Source: Agromyces mediolanus (GTDB taxonomy: Bacteria; Actinomycetota; Actinomycetes; Actinomycetales; Microbacteriaceae). From it: 64,000 bases of DNA. Both the position numbers and the translations under genes were made by a program. Of this stretch, positions 47,437 to 56,964 are shown piece after piece. The notes under the pieces were generated by a model. The model searched no databases and was not told the origin of the DNA. It worked only from the letters and a program-made list of their open reading frames with translations. The DNA lies in the NCBI RefSeq assembly GCF_023715325.1, contig NZ_JAMBNX010000010.1, positions 1-64,000 of the forward strand. The letters run 5' to 3'. Each line of letters begins with the position of its first letter. Position 1 is the stretch's first letter.

Positions 47437-48260
47437 CCCGAGTCGAGCACGCGCCCCGCGGTGTCGCCGTCGCGGGGCGCTTCCCCGGCTGGCTGTACGT
47501 CCCGGCCGGCCTCGGCGCCGCCGTGCTGCTGCTGCCGCTCCTCGCGCTGCTGCTCCGCCTCGACTGGGCGGGCGTGCCCGCGGCGATCACCTCCCCCGAG
47601 GCGGTGCAGGCGCTCGGCCTCTCGCTCGCCACCGCGAGCTGGGCCACGCTCGCCTGCGTGGTCCTCGGTGTCCCGCTCGCCCTCGTCATCGCCCGGAGCT
47701 CGCGCGGCACCGCCGCCGCACTGCGCACCCTCGTCACCCTGCCGCTGGTGCTGCCCCCGCTCGTCGGCGGCATCGCACTGCTCTCGCTCCTCGGTCGCAC
47801 CGGGCTCCTCGGCGAGGCGCTCGCCGTCTGGGGCATCCGCATCCCCTTCACGACCGCGGCCGTCGTCATCGCGCAGGTCTTCGTCGCGCTGCCCTTCCTC
47901 GTGATCTCCGTGGAGGGCGCGCTGCGCACCGCGGGCACCCGCTTCGAGGGCGTCGCCGCAGGACTCGGCGCCGGGCGCTTCACCGTCTTCCGCCGGATCA
48001 CCCTGCCCCTCGTCGCCCCGGGCCTCCTCGCGGGCGCCGTGCTGTGCTTCGCCCGGGCGCTGGGCGAGTTCGGCGCGACGGCGCTCTTCGCCGGCAACGC
48101 CGCCGGCACGACCCGGACCATGCCGCTCGCGATCTACACGGCCTTCAACGGCGCCGGGGTCAGCGAGGACACGGCCATCGCGCTGTCCTTGATGCTCATC
48201 GCCGTGGCGATCGCGGTGCTCGTGCTGATGCGGGGCTGGCGAGCGGACGCCCCGCGATGA
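47433..48260 (+). CDS. modB: Molybdate ABC transporter, permease
   Basis: A 275-residue membrane protein of the ModB/CysTW family with five to six helices. The EAA-type cytoplasmic loop is visible (FEGVAAGLGAGRFTVFRRIT), with LPLVLPPLVGGIALLSLLGR and ARALGEFGATALFAGN characteristic of molybdate permeases. The start overlaps modA (GTGA) and the stop overlaps modC (ATGA), so mod genes are tightly coupled. Confidence 0.96.
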   Translation: MTRVEHAPRGVAVAGRFPGWLYVPAGLGAAVLLLPLLALLLRLDWAGVPAAITSPEAVQALGLSLATASWATLACVVLGVPLALVIARSSRGTAAALRTLVTLPLVLPPLVGGIALLSLLGRTGLLGEALAVWGIRIPFTTAAVVIAQVFVALPFLVISVEGALRTAGTRFEGVAAGLGAGRFTVFRRITLPLVAPGLLAGAVLCFARALGEFGATALFAGNAAGTTRTMPLAIYTAFNGAGVSEDTAIALSLMLIAVAIAVLVLMRGWRADAPR

Positions 48261-49408
48261 GCGCGGCACCGGAAGGACGGAGGGATGCCGCGGCCGGCCC
48301 GGCGGCGGACGCCGCACTCGTCGCCGAGCTCGAGGTCGAGCGCGGCGGCTTCCGGCTCGAGGCGTCCCTCGCCGTCGGCGCGGACCAGGTGCTCGCCGTG
48401 CTCGGGCCGAACGGCTCGGGCAAGTCGACGCTCCTCGGGGCGATCGCCGGGCACGTGCCCGTCGCTCGGGGCGAGATCCGCGTCGGCGGGCGCCTGCTCG
48501 GCGGCTCGACGACGCGCGACGTGCCGCTCCCGGCCCGCCGCATCGGCCTGCTCGGACAGCAGCCGCTGCTGTTCCCGCACCTGAGCGCCCTCGAGAACGT
48601 CGCCTTCGGCCCGCGCGCCCAGGGCCTCGGCCGACGCGAGGCGCGCACCGAGTCCGCCGGATGGCTCGAACGGGTCGGCCTCGCCGGCTTCGAGCGGCGC
48701 CGTCCGGCCGAGCTCTCCGGCGGGCAGCAGCAGCGTGTCGCGCTCGCCCGCACGCTCGCCGCCCGGCCCGCGGCGCTGCTCCTCGACGAGCCCTTCGCGG
48801 CGCTCGACGTCGAGGCGGCGGCCGGCATGCGACGGCTCGTCCGCGAGCACCGTGCCGCGCTCGGCATCCCGATGCTGCTCGTGACCCACGACCCGCTCGA
48901 CGCGCTCGTGCTCGCCGGCCGCGCGGCCATCCTGCAGGCCGGTCGCCTCGTCGACGAGGGACCGATCGCCCGGGTGCTCGGCCATCCGCGAACGCCGTTC
49001 ATCGCGGCGCTCGCGGGGGTGGACCTCGTCGAGGGCGTCGCCCTCGACCCGGCGACGGTGCGGGCGGCCGGCGGGCTCGTGCTGCGTTCGGCCGAGCGGG
49101 CGGATCTCGTCACCGGCGCACCGGCCTCGGCGGTCTTCGCCCCGGCGGCGGTGCACGTGCGGGCGGCGGGGGCGGATGCCTCGCCCGGCGCGGCTGCCGC
49201 GGTCGGTGAGGCCGGCGCGAACCGCTGGTCCGGTACCGTCGCGAGCCTCGAACCCACCGCCGGCGGCGTGCGCATCCTCACCGCCGAGCAGCCCAAGGTC
49301 GCCGTCGACGTGCCGACCGCCGCGGCGGTCGCGCTCGACCTCGAACCGGGCGCGGTGCTCGCCTTCCGGGTCGATCCGGCCGACGTGTCGGTGCGCCCCC
49401 TCGTCTGA
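48257..49408 (+). CDS. modC: Molybdate ABC transporter, ATP-binding protein
   Basis: A 383-residue ATPase. Walker [10 protein letters not shown], signature [20 protein letters not shown], Walker [12 protein letters not shown] and the H-loop VTHDPLDA are in order. A C-terminal regulatory region ends in a single Mop/TOBE-like domain ([20 protein letters not shown] onward). ModC energises molybdate import with ModB. Molybdate goes to Moco synthesis encoded immediately downstream, consistent with the demand of xanthine dehydrogenase. Confidence 0.95.
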   Translation: MSAAPEGRRDAAAGPAADAALVAELEVERGGFRLEASLAVGADQVLAVLGPNGSGKSTLLGAIAGHVPVARGEIRVGGRLLGGSTTRDVPLPARRIGLLGQQPLLFPHLSALENVAFGPRAQGLGRREARTESAGWLERVGLAGFERRRPAELSGGQQQRVALARTLAARPAALLLDEPFAALDVEAAAGMRRLVREHRAALGIPMLLVTHDPLDALVLAGRAAILQAGRLVDEGPIARVLGHPRTPFIAALAGVDLVEGVALDPATVRAAGGLVLRSAERADLVTGAPASAVFAPAAVHVRAAGADASPGAAAAVGEAGANRWSGTVASLEPTAGGVRILTAEQPKVAVDVPTAAAVALDLEPGAVLAFRVDPADVSVRPLV

Positions 49409-49458
49409 CGGCGCATCCTCGCGGCGGTGTTACGGTAGACGCCCACGAGGGGGTGACG

Positions 49459-50550
49459 ATGACGATCACGACGCCGGCGCAGACCGGAACGGACGGAGCC
49501 AGGCGGCTGCCGGCGTCCGGCGAGCTGCCGGACCGCCTCGGCCGCCCCATGCGGGATCTCCGCATCTCGATCACCGATCGCTGCAACTTCCGCTGCGTCT
49601 ACTGCATGCCGAAGGCCGTCTTCGGCCGCGATTACGCCTTCCTCGACCGCGACGAGCTGCTGAGTTTCGACGAGATCGTGCGGATCGCCGGGGTGGCCGC
49701 CGCGCACGGCGTCGAGAAGCTCCGGCTGACGGGCGGCGAGCCGCTGCTCCGCCGCGGCGTCGAGGAGCTCGTGGGCCGGCTCGCCGAGCTCCGCACCCCC
49801 GACGGCCGACCGCTCGAGCTCGCTCTCACGACGAACGGCGCCGCGCTCGCGGTGAAGGCCGACGCCCTCCGCGAGGCCGGACTCACCCGGGTCACCGTGT
49901 CGCTGGACTCGCTCGACGACCGCCGGTTCCAGGAGATGAACGACGTGCGCTTCCCCGTGGCGCGCGTGCTCGCCGGTATCGACGCCGCACACGCGGCCGG
50001 GCTCGGCCCCATCAAGCTCAATATGGTGGTGAAGCGCGGGCTGAACGACGACGAGGTCGTCGCGATGGCGCGGCACTTCAAGGGCACGCCGTACACGCTG
50101 CGCTTCATCGAGTACATGGATGTCGGCACCTCGAACGGCTGGGATCTCGCCGAGGTCGTGCCCTCGGCCGAGATCGTCGCGCGGATCGGGGCGGAGCTGC
50201 CGCTCGTCCCCCTCGGGCGCTCGGCGCCGGGCGAGACCGCGGCCCGCTGGCGCTACGCCGACGGCGAGGGCGAGATCGGCGTCATCTCGAGCGTGACGAA
50301 CGCGTTCTGCGGCACGTGCAACCGCGCCAGGATCTCGACCGAGGGCAAGCTGTTCACCTGCCTCTTCGCGAGCGAGGGGCACGACCTGCGCGCCCTCCTC
50401 CGCGGCGGCGCCGACGACGCCGAGCTGGCCGCGGCGATGGGGGCGATCTGGGGCGCCCGCGACGACCGCTACTCCGAGCTGCGCGCGGGCCTCACGCCCG
50501 AACTCCGGGCCGCCCGGCAGAAGATCGAGATGAGCTACATCGGCGGCTGA
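49459..50550 (+). CDS. moaA: GTP 3',8-cyclase MoaA
   Basis: A 363-residue radical SAM enzyme, the first step of Moco synthesis, acting on GTP. The N-terminal cluster motif is [11 protein letters not shown], the SAM contact is [13 protein letters not shown] and the C-terminal cluster is in [20 protein letters not shown]. The double-Gly C-terminus (SYIGG) essential for activity is present. The ATG at 49459 is chosen because GAGGGG lies five to eight bases upstream; a GTG at 49453 would be too close. It follows modC by 50 bases. Confidence 0.97.
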   Translation: MTITTPAQTGTDGARRLPASGELPDRLGRPMRDLRISITDRCNFRCVYCMPKAVFGRDYAFLDRDELLSFDEIVRIAGVAAAHGVEKLRLTGGEPLLRRGVEELVGRLAELRTPDGRPLELALTTNGAALAVKADALREAGLTRVTVSLDSLDDRRFQEMNDVRFPVARVLAGIDAAHAAGLGPIKLNMVVKRGLNDDEVVAMARHFKGTPYTLRFIEYMDVGTSNGWDLAEVVPSAEIVARIGAELPLVPLGRSAPGETAARWRYADGEGEIGVISSVTNAFCGTCNRARISTEGKLFTCLFASEGHDLRALLRGGADDAELAAAMGAIWGARDDRYSELRAGLTPELRAARQKIEMSYIGG

Positions 50551-50576
50551 GCCGCACCCGGCCGGGGGTCAGCGCC

Positions 50577-51077
50577 TCACAGCCCGACCCACTCCGAGAC
50601 GCCGTCGTCGAAGTGCTGCCGCTTCCAGATCGGCACCTCCTGCTTCACGAGCTCGACGAGGCGCTCGCACGCGTCGAAGGCCTCCGCCCGGTGCCCCGCT
50701 CCGGCCGCCGCGACGAGGGCGACGTCGCCGATCCCGAGGTCGCCGACGCGGTGGGCGGCGGCGACCGCGAAGCCGGTCTCCTCGCGGATGCGTCGGACGC
50801 AGTCCGCGAGGAATCGCTGGGCGTCGGGGTGGCCGCGGTAGTCGAGGGCGCGCACGGGCCGGCCGCCGTCGTGGTCGCGCACGACGCCGTGGAACACGAC
50901 GACGGCGCCCGAGGCCTCGCTCTCGACCGCCCGGCGGACCGCGGCCTCGTCGAGGGGCGTCTCGGAGACGACGGCGTAGGGCTCGGTGGGCTCGGGCTCG
51001 GTGGGCTCGGGCTCGGTGGGCTCCGGCTCGGTGGGCTCCGGATCCGGCATCGCTGGCTCGCTTTCGCTCGGGGTCAT
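50577..51077 (-). CDS. moaE: Molybdopterin synthase catalytic subunit MoaE
   Basis: A 166-residue protein; residues from about 34 form the MoaE domain (VVVFHGVVRDHDGGRPVRAL, AAAHRVGDLGIGDVALVAAA, the catalytic Lys in VELVKQEVPIWKRQ). With MoaD it adds two sulfurs to precursor Z. The first 33 residues are an unusual extension with four PEPTE repeats. The ATG at 51077 overlaps the moeZ stop (ATGA), which supports this start; an internal ATG at residue 10 would keep the repeats too. Confidence 0.94.
   Translation of the reverse strand: MTPSESEPAMPDPEPTEPEPTEPEPTEPEPTEPYAVVSETPLDEAAVRRAVESEASGAVVVFHGVVRDHDGGRPVRALDYRGHPDAQRFLADCVRRIREETGFAVAAAHRVGDLGIGDVALVAAAGAGHRAEAFDACERLVELVKQEVPIWKRQHFDDGVSEWVGL
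50982..51041. repeat. Four tandem 15-bp repeats encoding PEPTE units in moaE
   Basis: Residues 13-32 of MoaE are four successive PEPTE units; the DNA unit is close to GGGCTCGGTGGGCTC on the plus strand, with minor variants. The repeats lengthen a disordered acidic N-terminus ahead of the conserved domain. Unit length is a multiple of three, so copy number can vary in frame. Confidence 0.85.
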
Positions 51078-52225
51078 CGGGTGAGGTACTCCGCGCCGAG
51101 CGCGGCGAAACGGTCGATGCCGCCGTCGAGGGAGACGACACCGTCGTGACCGCGGGCGGCGAGCGCCGCAGCAGCCCGTGCGGAGCGGAGCCCGACTTCG
51201 CAATAGACGACGAGCGGGCCGGCGTCCGCCGACGACGGTTCGGCCCCGCCGAGGAGCTCGCCGAGCGGCACGAGCTCGCTCCCGGCGATGCGGCGGAGCT
51301 CGGCCTCGGCCGGCTCGCGGACGTCGAGCAGGCGCAACGGCTCACCGGCCCGCAGCCGGCGCAGCAGCTCGGCGGCCGAGATCGCCGCGGTCGGGGCATC
51401 CGCAGATGCCTCGCGCGGAGGCAGCCCGCAGAAGCGTTCGTAGTCGACGAGCTCGGTGACCTCGGCCGCGTCGGGGTCGACGCCGTAGGCGATCTCGCGG
51501 CTGCGCCCGCTCAACGCGTCGTAGCTCAGCACCCGCCCGAGGAGGGGGTCGCCGAGGCCGGCGACGAGCTTCACGACCTCGCTCGCGAGCATGGCTCCGA
51601 TCGTGAGGCACAGCGTCGGCAGCACGCCGCCGAGCTCGCACGAGGGCACCTCGCCCGGCGCCGGCGGCGTCGGGAACAGGTCGCGGTAGCCGGGACCGTG
51701 CCCGCGCCAGGCGACGCCCACCTGGCCCTGGTACCGCAGGATCGCCCCCCAGACGAGCGGGACGCCGGCGAGGTGCGCGGCGTCGTTCGCGAGGTAGCGG
51801 GTGGGGAAGTTGTCGCTGCCGTCGACGACGAGGTCGTAGTCGGCGAGGATGCCGGGGAGGTTCGCCGCGGTCAGCCGCACGCGGTGCCGGACCACCCGGC
51901 ACTCGGGGTCGATCGCGGCGACGGTGTCGGCGAGCGAGTCGACCTTGGGGCGGCCGAGGTCGCCGACCCCGTGGCTCAGCTGCCGGGGCAGGTTGCTGAG
52001 CTCCACCGCATCGTCGTCCGCGATGCCGATCGTGCCGATCCCCGAGCCCGCGAGCGCCGGCACGACGGCGCTGCCGAGCCCGCCCGCGCCGATCACGAGC
52101 ACCCGCGCCGCGGCGAGTCGCCGTTGCGCCTCCTCGCCGTAGCCGGGCAGCATGAGTTGGCGGCTGTGCCGGCTCACCCGCTCGGCGCCGAGCGGCGGGC
52201 CCGGCGCCACGAGCGGCTGGGTCAT
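51074..52225 (-). CDS. moeZ: MoeB/MoeZ-type adenylyltransferase with rhodanese domain
   Basis: A 383-residue E1-like enzyme that activates the MoaD C-terminus as acyl-adenylate. The ATP site VLVIGAGGLGSAVVPALAGS, DDDAVELSNLPRQLSHGVGD and NFPTRYLANDAAHLAGVPLV are present. A C-terminal rhodanese domain has the active Cys in VVYCEVGLRSARAA. The CxxC zinc pairs of E. coli MoeB are missing (YRDLFPTPPAPGEVPSCELG), as in MoeZ-type proteins, which can also supply the sulfur. A -10-like TACACT lies six bases before the ATG, giving a leaderless start. It is divergent from moaD. Confidence 0.93.
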   Translation of the reverse strand: MTQPLVAPGPPLGAERVSRHSRQLMLPGYGEEAQRRLAAARVLVIGAGGLGSAVVPALAGSGIGTIGIADDDAVELSNLPRQLSHGVGDLGRPKVDSLADTVAAIDPECRVVRHRVRLTAANLPGILADYDLVVDGSDNFPTRYLANDAAHLAGVPLVWGAILRYQGQVGVAWRGHGPGYRDLFPTPPAPGEVPSCELGGVLPTLCLTIGAMLASEVVKLVAGLGDPLLGRVLSYDALSGRSREIAYGVDPDAAEVTELVDYERFCGLPPREASADAPTAAISAAELLRRLRAGEPLRLLDVREPAEAELRRIAGSELVPLGELLGGAEPSSADAGPLVVYCEVGLRSARAAAALAARGHDGVVSLDGGIDRFAALGAEYLTR

Positions 52226-52249
52226 TCGGTCAGTGTACCCGCGCGACTT

Positions 52250-52285
52250 TTCCGCTTGGCGGATGCCGGATTCCGCCGTTCGGGT
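52250..52285. promoter_or_regulatory. Operator-like palindromes between moeZ and moaD
   Basis: TTCCG-CTTGG-CGGAT (52250-52264, 9 of 10 matches) and TTCCG-CCGTT-CGGGT (52271-52285, 8 of 10) are spaced exactly 21 bp in the 72-base divergent promoter. The first covers the moeZ -35 region; the second abuts the moaD -10 TAGCAT (52285-52290). Confidence 0.55.
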
Positions 52286-52297
52286 AGCATCGAGCCC

Positions 52298-52543
52298 ATG
52301 ACCCTCGTGACCGTGCGCTACTTCGCGGCCGCGGCAGACGCCGCCGGCCGGGAGGAGGAGCGGATCGAGCTCGGCGACGCCACCGTCGGCGGGCTCCGCG
52401 AGCTGCTCGCCGAGCGTTACGGCGCCGACATGCAGCGGGTCTTGCAGAACGGCTCCTTCCTCGTCGACGGCACCGTGCGCCGCGACCCCGCGACCCCGCT
52501 CGGCGCCGCGGTCGACCTGCTGCCGCCCTTCGCCGGCGGCTGA
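52298..52543 (+). CDS. moaD: Molybdopterin synthase sulfur carrier MoaD
   Basis: An 81-residue ubiquitin-like protein ending in the required Gly-Gly (DLLPPFAGG). The fold marks are VTVRYFAAAADAAGREEERI, the central VGGLRELLAERYG and a conserved NG before FLVDG. MoeZ adenylates and thiocarboxylates its C-terminus; MoaE then uses the sulfur. A -10-like TAGCAT ends seven bases before the ATG, so the mRNA is leaderless. It is divergent from moeZ and upstream of moeA. Confidence 0.95.
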   Translation: MTLVTVRYFAAAADAAGREEERIELGDATVGGLRELLAERYGADMQRVLQNGSFLVDGTVRRDPATPLGAAVDLLPPFAGG

Positions 52544-52657
52544 GCGCACCGGGCGCGGCCGGGGGCCGGGGTCGGGAGCCGGGCGCGGCCGGGGGCGGGT
52601 GCGGCCGGGAGCCGAGCGCACAGGGCGTCCGAAGCATTCGCCACCTAGGCTGAACGC

Positions 52658-53935
52658 ATGCGCAGCTACGCCGAACACCGTCGTGCGGTCACCGAGCTGC
52701 TCGCCCCGCTCGAGTCCCGGCTCGGCGCCGAGGAGGCGGGCCTCGCCGCCGGCGACGCGCTCGGTCGCGTGCTCGCCGCCGACGTCGACTGCCCGATCGA
52801 CCTGCCCGGCTTCGACAACTCGCAGATGGACGGCTACGCGCTCCGCGCCGCCGAACTCGCCGGCGCCGCCCCGGGGTCGCCCGTGCGTCTGCCGATCGGA
52901 CCGACCAGCGCCGCGGGCGACCACGTCTTCGAGCTCGCCCCGGGCACGGCCTCGCCGGTCATGACCGGCGCACCGATCCCGCGCGGCGCCGATGCGGTGG
53001 TGCCCATCGAGTCCGCCGATCCGCCCGCGTTCATCGGCATCTCCGGCGCCCGCCACGACTCGCCCGTGCAGTCCACCGTCGGATTCGCCGCCCCGGTCGA
53101 GCCCGGGGCGTTCGTGCGTCGCACCGGCAGCGACGTCGCCGCGGGCGCGCTGCTCCTCGCCGCCGGAACTCGGCTCGGCCCCGCCCAGCTCGGCGCCCTC
53201 GCGGCCGCCGGCGTGACGACCGTGCGCGTGCGGCGGCGGCTGCGGGTGCTGCTCGTCTCCACCGGGCACGAGCTCCGGCCCCCGGCCGCAGAGCTGCGGC
53301 CCGGGCAGATCCACGATGCCAACTCGACGATGCTGAGCGCCGCGCTCCGCGGCTGCGGTGCCGACGTGGTCGAGGCCGTCTCCCCCGACGACGCCGACTC
53401 GCTGCGCCAGGCGATCGCCTCCGCCGCCGATCGAGTCGATCTCGTCGTCACGAGCGGCGGCGTGAGCGAAGGCGCCTTCGAAGTCGTGCGGGAGGCGCTC
53501 GGCCCGCTCGGTGTCGCCTTCGAGAAGGTCGCGATCCAGCCGGGCGGCCCGCAGGGGCTGGGGCTCGCGCGGTTCGGCGACCCGCATGGCGCGGAGGCCG
53601 CCGCCGGCGTCCCCGTGGTCGCGTTCCCCGGCAACCCGGTGAGCGCGCTCGTCTCCTTCGAGCTGTTCCTCCGACCCGTGCTGCGTCGACTCGAGGGGCT
53701 CGCGCCCGACCGGCATCGGGCGACCCTCCCCCTCGCCCACGAGGTCGTCTCACCGCTCGCGAAGCACCAGGTCCGCCGCGGCGTCATCGACGGCGACGGC
53801 GCCGTCGAGGTCGGCGCTCCGAGCTCTCACCTGCTGCACGCGTACGCGCAGGCGACGGTGCTCGTGCACCTGCCCGTCGGCGTCGACCGGCTCCCGGCCG
53901 GCGCCCCCGTCGACGTCTGGAGGATCGATGACTGA
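52658..53935 (+). CDS. moeA: Molybdopterin molybdenumtransferase MoeA
   Basis: A 425-residue protein that inserts molybdate into MPT-AMP. Domain marks are LPGFDNSQMDGYALRAAEL, IMTGAPIPRGADAVVPIE-like SPVMTGAPIPRGADAVVPIE, VLLVSTGHELRPPAAELRPG with GQIHDANSTML, DLVVTSGGVSEGAFEVVREA and VVAFPGNPVSALVSFELFLR. A -10-like TAGGCT ends six bases before the ATG, another leaderless start. The 114-base gap after moaD is filled by degenerate GC-rich repeats (GGAGCCGGGCGCGGCCGGGG-like, 52555-52620). It overlaps moaC by eight bases. Confidence 0.95.
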   Translation: MRSYAEHRRAVTELLAPLESRLGAEEAGLAAGDALGRVLAADVDCPIDLPGFDNSQMDGYALRAAELAGAAPGSPVRLPIGPTSAAGDHVFELAPGTASPVMTGAPIPRGADAVVPIESADPPAFIGISGARHDSPVQSTVGFAAPVEPGAFVRRTGSDVAAGALLLAAGTRLGPAQLGALAAAGVTTVRVRRRLRVLLVSTGHELRPPAAELRPGQIHDANSTMLSAALRGCGADVVEAVSPDDADSLRQAIASAADRVDLVVTSGGVSEGAFEVVREALGPLGVAFEKVAIQPGGPQGLGLARFGDPHGAEAAAGVPVVAFPGNPVSALVSFELFLRPVLRRLEGLAPDRHRATLPLAHEVVSPLAKHQVRRGVIDGDGAVEVGAPSSHLLHAYAQATVLVHLPVGVDRLPAGAPVDVWRIDD

Positions 53936-54413
53936 CGAGCCCGATTCCGGCCTCACCCACCTGCGCGCCGACGGCTCGGCGCACATGGTCGACGTGACCG
54001 ACAAGGCGGTCACCCGGCGCACGGCGAGCGCGCAGGCCGTGCTCGTCACCCGCGCGGACGTCGTGGCCCGCATCACCGACGGCAGCCTGCCGAAGGGCGA
54101 GGCGCTCGGCACGGCGCGCATCGCCGGCATCCTGGCCGCGAAGCAGACCTCCGCGCTCATCCCGCTCTGCCATCCGCTCCCCCTCACCAAGCTCGCCGTG
54201 GACTTCGAGCCGGCCGACGACCGGGTGCGGGTCGTCGCGACCGCGACGACGAACGGCGTGACCGGCGTCGAGATGGAAGCGCTCACCGCCGCGAGCGTCG
54301 CCGCCCTCACCCTCTACGACATGATCAAGGCCGTCGACCACGAGGCCGTCATCACCGACGTCTGCGTGCTCGCGAAGTCGGGCGGCAAGCGCGGCGAGTG
54401 GAGCCGCGGGTGA
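53928..54413 (+). CDS. moaC: Cyclic pyranopterin monophosphate synthase MoaC
   Basis: A 161-residue protein that converts the MoaA product to cyclic pyranopterin monophosphate. Family marks are GSAHMVDVTDKAVTRRTASA, AGILAAKQTSALIPLCHPLP, VTGVEMEALTAASVAALTLY with DMIKAVD and VLAKSGGKRGEW. All are intact. A GGAGG site lies in the last codons of moeA, five bases before the ATG. The stop overlaps the next gene as GTGA. Confidence 0.97.
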   Translation: MTDEPDSGLTHLRADGSAHMVDVTDKAVTRRTASAQAVLVTRADVVARITDGSLPKGEALGTARIAGILAAKQTSALIPLCHPLPLTKLAVDFEPADDRVRVVATATTNGVTGVEMEALTAASVAALTLYDMIKAVDHEAVITDVCVLAKSGGKRGEWSRG

Positions 54414-54907
54414 GCGCCGGCAGCCGGCATGGCGCGCACGCGGTCGTCATCGTCTCCTCGACCCGGGCCGCGGCCGGCGTCTACGAGGACCGCACGGGCC
54501 CCGTGATCGCGGAGTGGCTGCGCGAGCGCGGCTTCGCCGTCGAGGGGCCGGTGGTCGCCGCCGACGGGCCGGACTTCGCGATCGCGCTCGACACCGCGCT
54601 CGCGACGAGCCCCGCCGTCGTCGTGTCAACGGGCGGCACCGGGATCGCGCCGGGCGACACCGTGCCCGAGGCGACCGCCGCCGTCATCGACCGCGAGCTG
54701 CCGGGCTTCGCCGAGGAACTGCGTCGTCGCGGCGCCGCGACGACGCCGACCGCCCTGCTGAGTCGCGGCCGGGCCGGCATCGCCTCCGGGGCGCTCGTCG
54801 TCAACCTGCCCGGCTCGTCCGGCGGCGTGCGCGACGGACTCGGCGTGCTCGACGAGGTGCTCGACCACGTGCTCGACCAGCTCTCGGGCGGGGATCACCC
54901 GGCCTGA
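54410..54907 (+). CDS. mog: Molybdopterin adenylyltransferase MogA/MoaB
   Basis: A 165-residue protein that adenylylates molybdopterin before metal insertion. Marks are VVIVSSTRAAAGVYEDRTGP, the molybdopterin-binding VVVSTGGTGIAPGDTVPEAT and VVNLPGSSGGVRDGLGVLDE. It is the last gene of the moeA-moaC-mog operon, starting with GTG overlapping moaC. Its 3' end overlaps the converging PAP2 gene by 13 bases. Confidence 0.94.
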   Translation: MSAGSRHGAHAVVIVSSTRAAAGVYEDRTGPVIAEWLRERGFAVEGPVVAADGPDFAIALDTALATSPAVVVSTGGTGIAPGDTVPEATAAVIDRELPGFAEELRRRGAATTPTALLSRGRAGIASGALVVNLPGSSGGVRDGLGVLDEVLDHVLDQLSGGDHPA

Positions 54908-55647
54908 TCCGGTGCCGGGTCGGCCGCGGCATCCCGTCGCCGATGCCAGCGCTGCCGCTCCCGCTCGAGCGGACGCGCGAGGATCGCCCACACCACGAGC
55001 GCGACCCCGGCGCCGACGAGGGCTCCGGCGATCGTGTCGGTGAGCCAGTGCACCCCGAGGTACGTGCGGGTGAACGCCATCAGCACGGTGTACGCGACCC
55101 CGAGCACCCACACCCAGACGCGCGGCGCGATGATGCCGACGACCACGGCGATCGTGGCGGCGTTCGCCACATGCCCCGAGGGGAATGAACCGAAGTCGCT
55201 CGTGACCAGCATGTCCTCCGGACGTGCCCGACCGAACAGCTGCTTCAGCAGTTGCACGACGCCCGCGCTCGCGGCGGAGGCGAGCAGGAAGAACGCGGCG
55301 CCCCACGGACGGCGGCAGACGAGCAGGACGACGGCGCCGCCGAGGGGCACCACGAACACGCCGATCGCGCCGCCACCGAGCCGGTTCATCGTGAACGCGA
55401 CGGCGTCGCCGAACGCGCCGCGCAGCTCGATGACCTCGCTCGCCCAGCCCTCGTCGACGCCGACGATGCCGTTGCGGATCGCGATCAGTCCGCCGAGGAG
55501 CACCGCCACGAGCAGCACGCCGAGGCCCGCGGCGACGATCACCCGGCGGTGCAGCCGTCGTGCGGCCGGGGCATCCGTGCCGTCCGCCGCAGCCGGCCGG
55601 GCCGAGTGCGCCGAACGGTCCGGATGGGTCGAGTCGTCGTGGGCCAT
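54895..55647 (-). CDS. PAP2 family phosphatase, membrane-bound
   Basis: A 250-residue membrane protein with about five helices. The three phosphatase motifs are present: KQLFGRARP, FPSGH and the TRTYLGVHWLTD segment (Arg, His nucleophile, Asp). Such enzymes dephosphorylate lipid phosphates such as undecaprenyl pyrophosphate or phosphatidic acid at the outer membrane face. The hydrophilic N-terminus (about 32 residues) and basic C-terminus face the cytoplasm. It is unrelated to the Moco genes it converges on. Confidence 0.92.
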   Translation of the reverse strand: MAHDDSTHPDRSAHSARPAAADGTDAPAARRLHRRVIVAAGLGVLLVAVLLGGLIAIRNGIVGVDEGWASEVIELRGAFGDAVAFTMNRLGGGAIGVFVVPLGGAVVLLVCRRPWGAAFFLLASAASAGVVQLLKQLFGRARPEDMLVTSDFGSFPSGHVANAATIAVVVGIIAPRVWVWVLGVAYTVLMAFTRTYLGVHWLTDTIAGALVGAGVALVVWAILARPLERERQRWHRRRDAAADPAPDQAG

Positions 55648-55670
55648 GCGCCCACGCTAGCCGCCCGCCC

Positions 55671-56954
55671 TCAGTCGCCGAGCGGCGGCACGCTGCGCGG
55701 GCGCACGAGCGCCCAGAGCGCCACGATCGCGATCACCGCCGCCGCGGTCATCACGATCGCCATCGGCACCGCGCTGCCGACGCCCATGAGGCCGATCAGC
55801 GGCGAGATGAGGCCCGCGAGACCGAAGTTCAGCGCTCCGAGGAGCGACGCCGCCGTGCCCGCCTCGTTGCCGTGCGAGGCGAGCGCGAGGATCTGCACCG
55901 CGGGGAACGAGAAGCCGCACGCCATGATGAACAGGAACAGCGGCACGATCGTGCCCCAGAGCCCGGCGCCGGTGAGGTCGAGCACGGCGATCGCGACCGC
56001 CGAGCCGAGCAGGACGAGGGTCGTGACCGCGAGGATCCACTGCGGCTGCACCCGCCCGCGCATGAGCCGCGAGCTCGTCTGCACGCCGATGATGATGCCG
56101 ACGGAGTTCACGCCGAAGAGCAGGCCGTACTGCTGCGCCGTGAAGCCGTACACCTCCTGGAACAGGAACGACGAGGTGGAGAGGTAGCCGAAGAGTCCGG
56201 TGAACACCATGCCGCCGACGAGGGCGGCGCCGAGGTACACCCGGTCGCGGAACAGCGCCCGGTACCGCTCGCGCATGGTGGAGTGGCCCGCGGCGTGCCG
56301 GCGCTGCTTCGGCAGCGTCTCGACGATGAGGAACGCGACGCAGACGACGACCACGACGCCGTAGACCGCGAGCACCCAGAAGATGCCGCGCCAGTCCATC
56401 ACCTGCAGGAGCTGCGAGCCGATGACGGGAGCGAGCACCGGCGCGAGCCCGTTCACGAGCGCCAGGCGGGACAGCATGCGCACGAGCGGCTTGCCGCCGA
56501 AGAGGTCGCGCACCATCGCCATCGCGACGACGCCGCCGGCGGCCGCGCCGAAGCCCTGCAGCAAGCGGAAGACGGCGAGCCAGGTGAGGTCGGGGGCGAA
56601 CGCCGCCCCGACCGAGGCCGCGATGTGCAGGAGCGTCGACAGAATCAGCGGCAGCCGCCGGCCGACCTTGTCGCTCCACGGCCCGACGATGAGCTGTCCG
56701 AACCCGAAGCCGATCATCGTGCCCGTGAGCGTCAGCTGCACCGCGGCGGCGCTCACGCCGAGCTCGGCCTGCAGCACCGGGAACGCCGGCAGGTAGAGGT
56801 CGACGGTGAACGGCCCGAGCGCCGTGAGCGCCCCGAGCACGAGCACGTAGACGAGCCGCTGACGCCCGCTCAACCGGTCGCCGGGGTGCGCGTGGGCGGC
56901 GGACACCGCGCCGGTGTCGTCGGGGCGGATGATCGGGATGGAGGCGGTGGACAT
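55671..56954 (-). CDS. MFS exporter, Bcr/CflA family
   Basis: A 427-residue, twelve-helix drug exporter of the DHA1/Bcr-CflA type. Marks are YVLVLGALTALGPFTVDLYL with PAFP, GQLIVGPWSDKVGRRLPLI and RLLQGFGAAAGGVVAMAMVR, then APVLAPVIGSQLL (motif C). It likely confers resistance to compounds such as bicyclomycin or chloramphenicol, judged by family only. The ATG at 56954 is the start of the conserved part. An open frame continues far upstream but is translated repeat DNA. Confidence 0.92.
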   Translation of the reverse strand: MSTASIPIIRPDDTGAVSAAHAHPGDRLSGRQRLVYVLVLGALTALGPFTVDLYLPAFPVLQAELGVSAAAVQLTLTGTMIGFGFGQLIVGPWSDKVGRRLPLILSTLLHIAASVGAAFAPDLTWLAVFRLLQGFGAAAGGVVAMAMVRDLFGGKPLVRMLSRLALVNGLAPVLAPVIGSQLLQVMDWRGIFWVLAVYGVVVVVCVAFLIVETLPKQRRHAAGHSTMRERYRALFRDRVYLGAALVGGMVFTGLFGYLSTSSFLFQEVYGFTAQQYGLLFGVNSVGIIIGVQTSSRLMRGRVQPQWILAVTTLVLLGSAVAIAVLDLTGAGLWGTIVPLFLFIMACGFSFPAVQILALASHGNEAGTAASLLGALNFGLAGLISPLIGLMGVGSAVPMAIVMTAAAVIAIVALWALVRPRSVPPLGD

Positions 56955-56964
56955 GGGCTCCCTG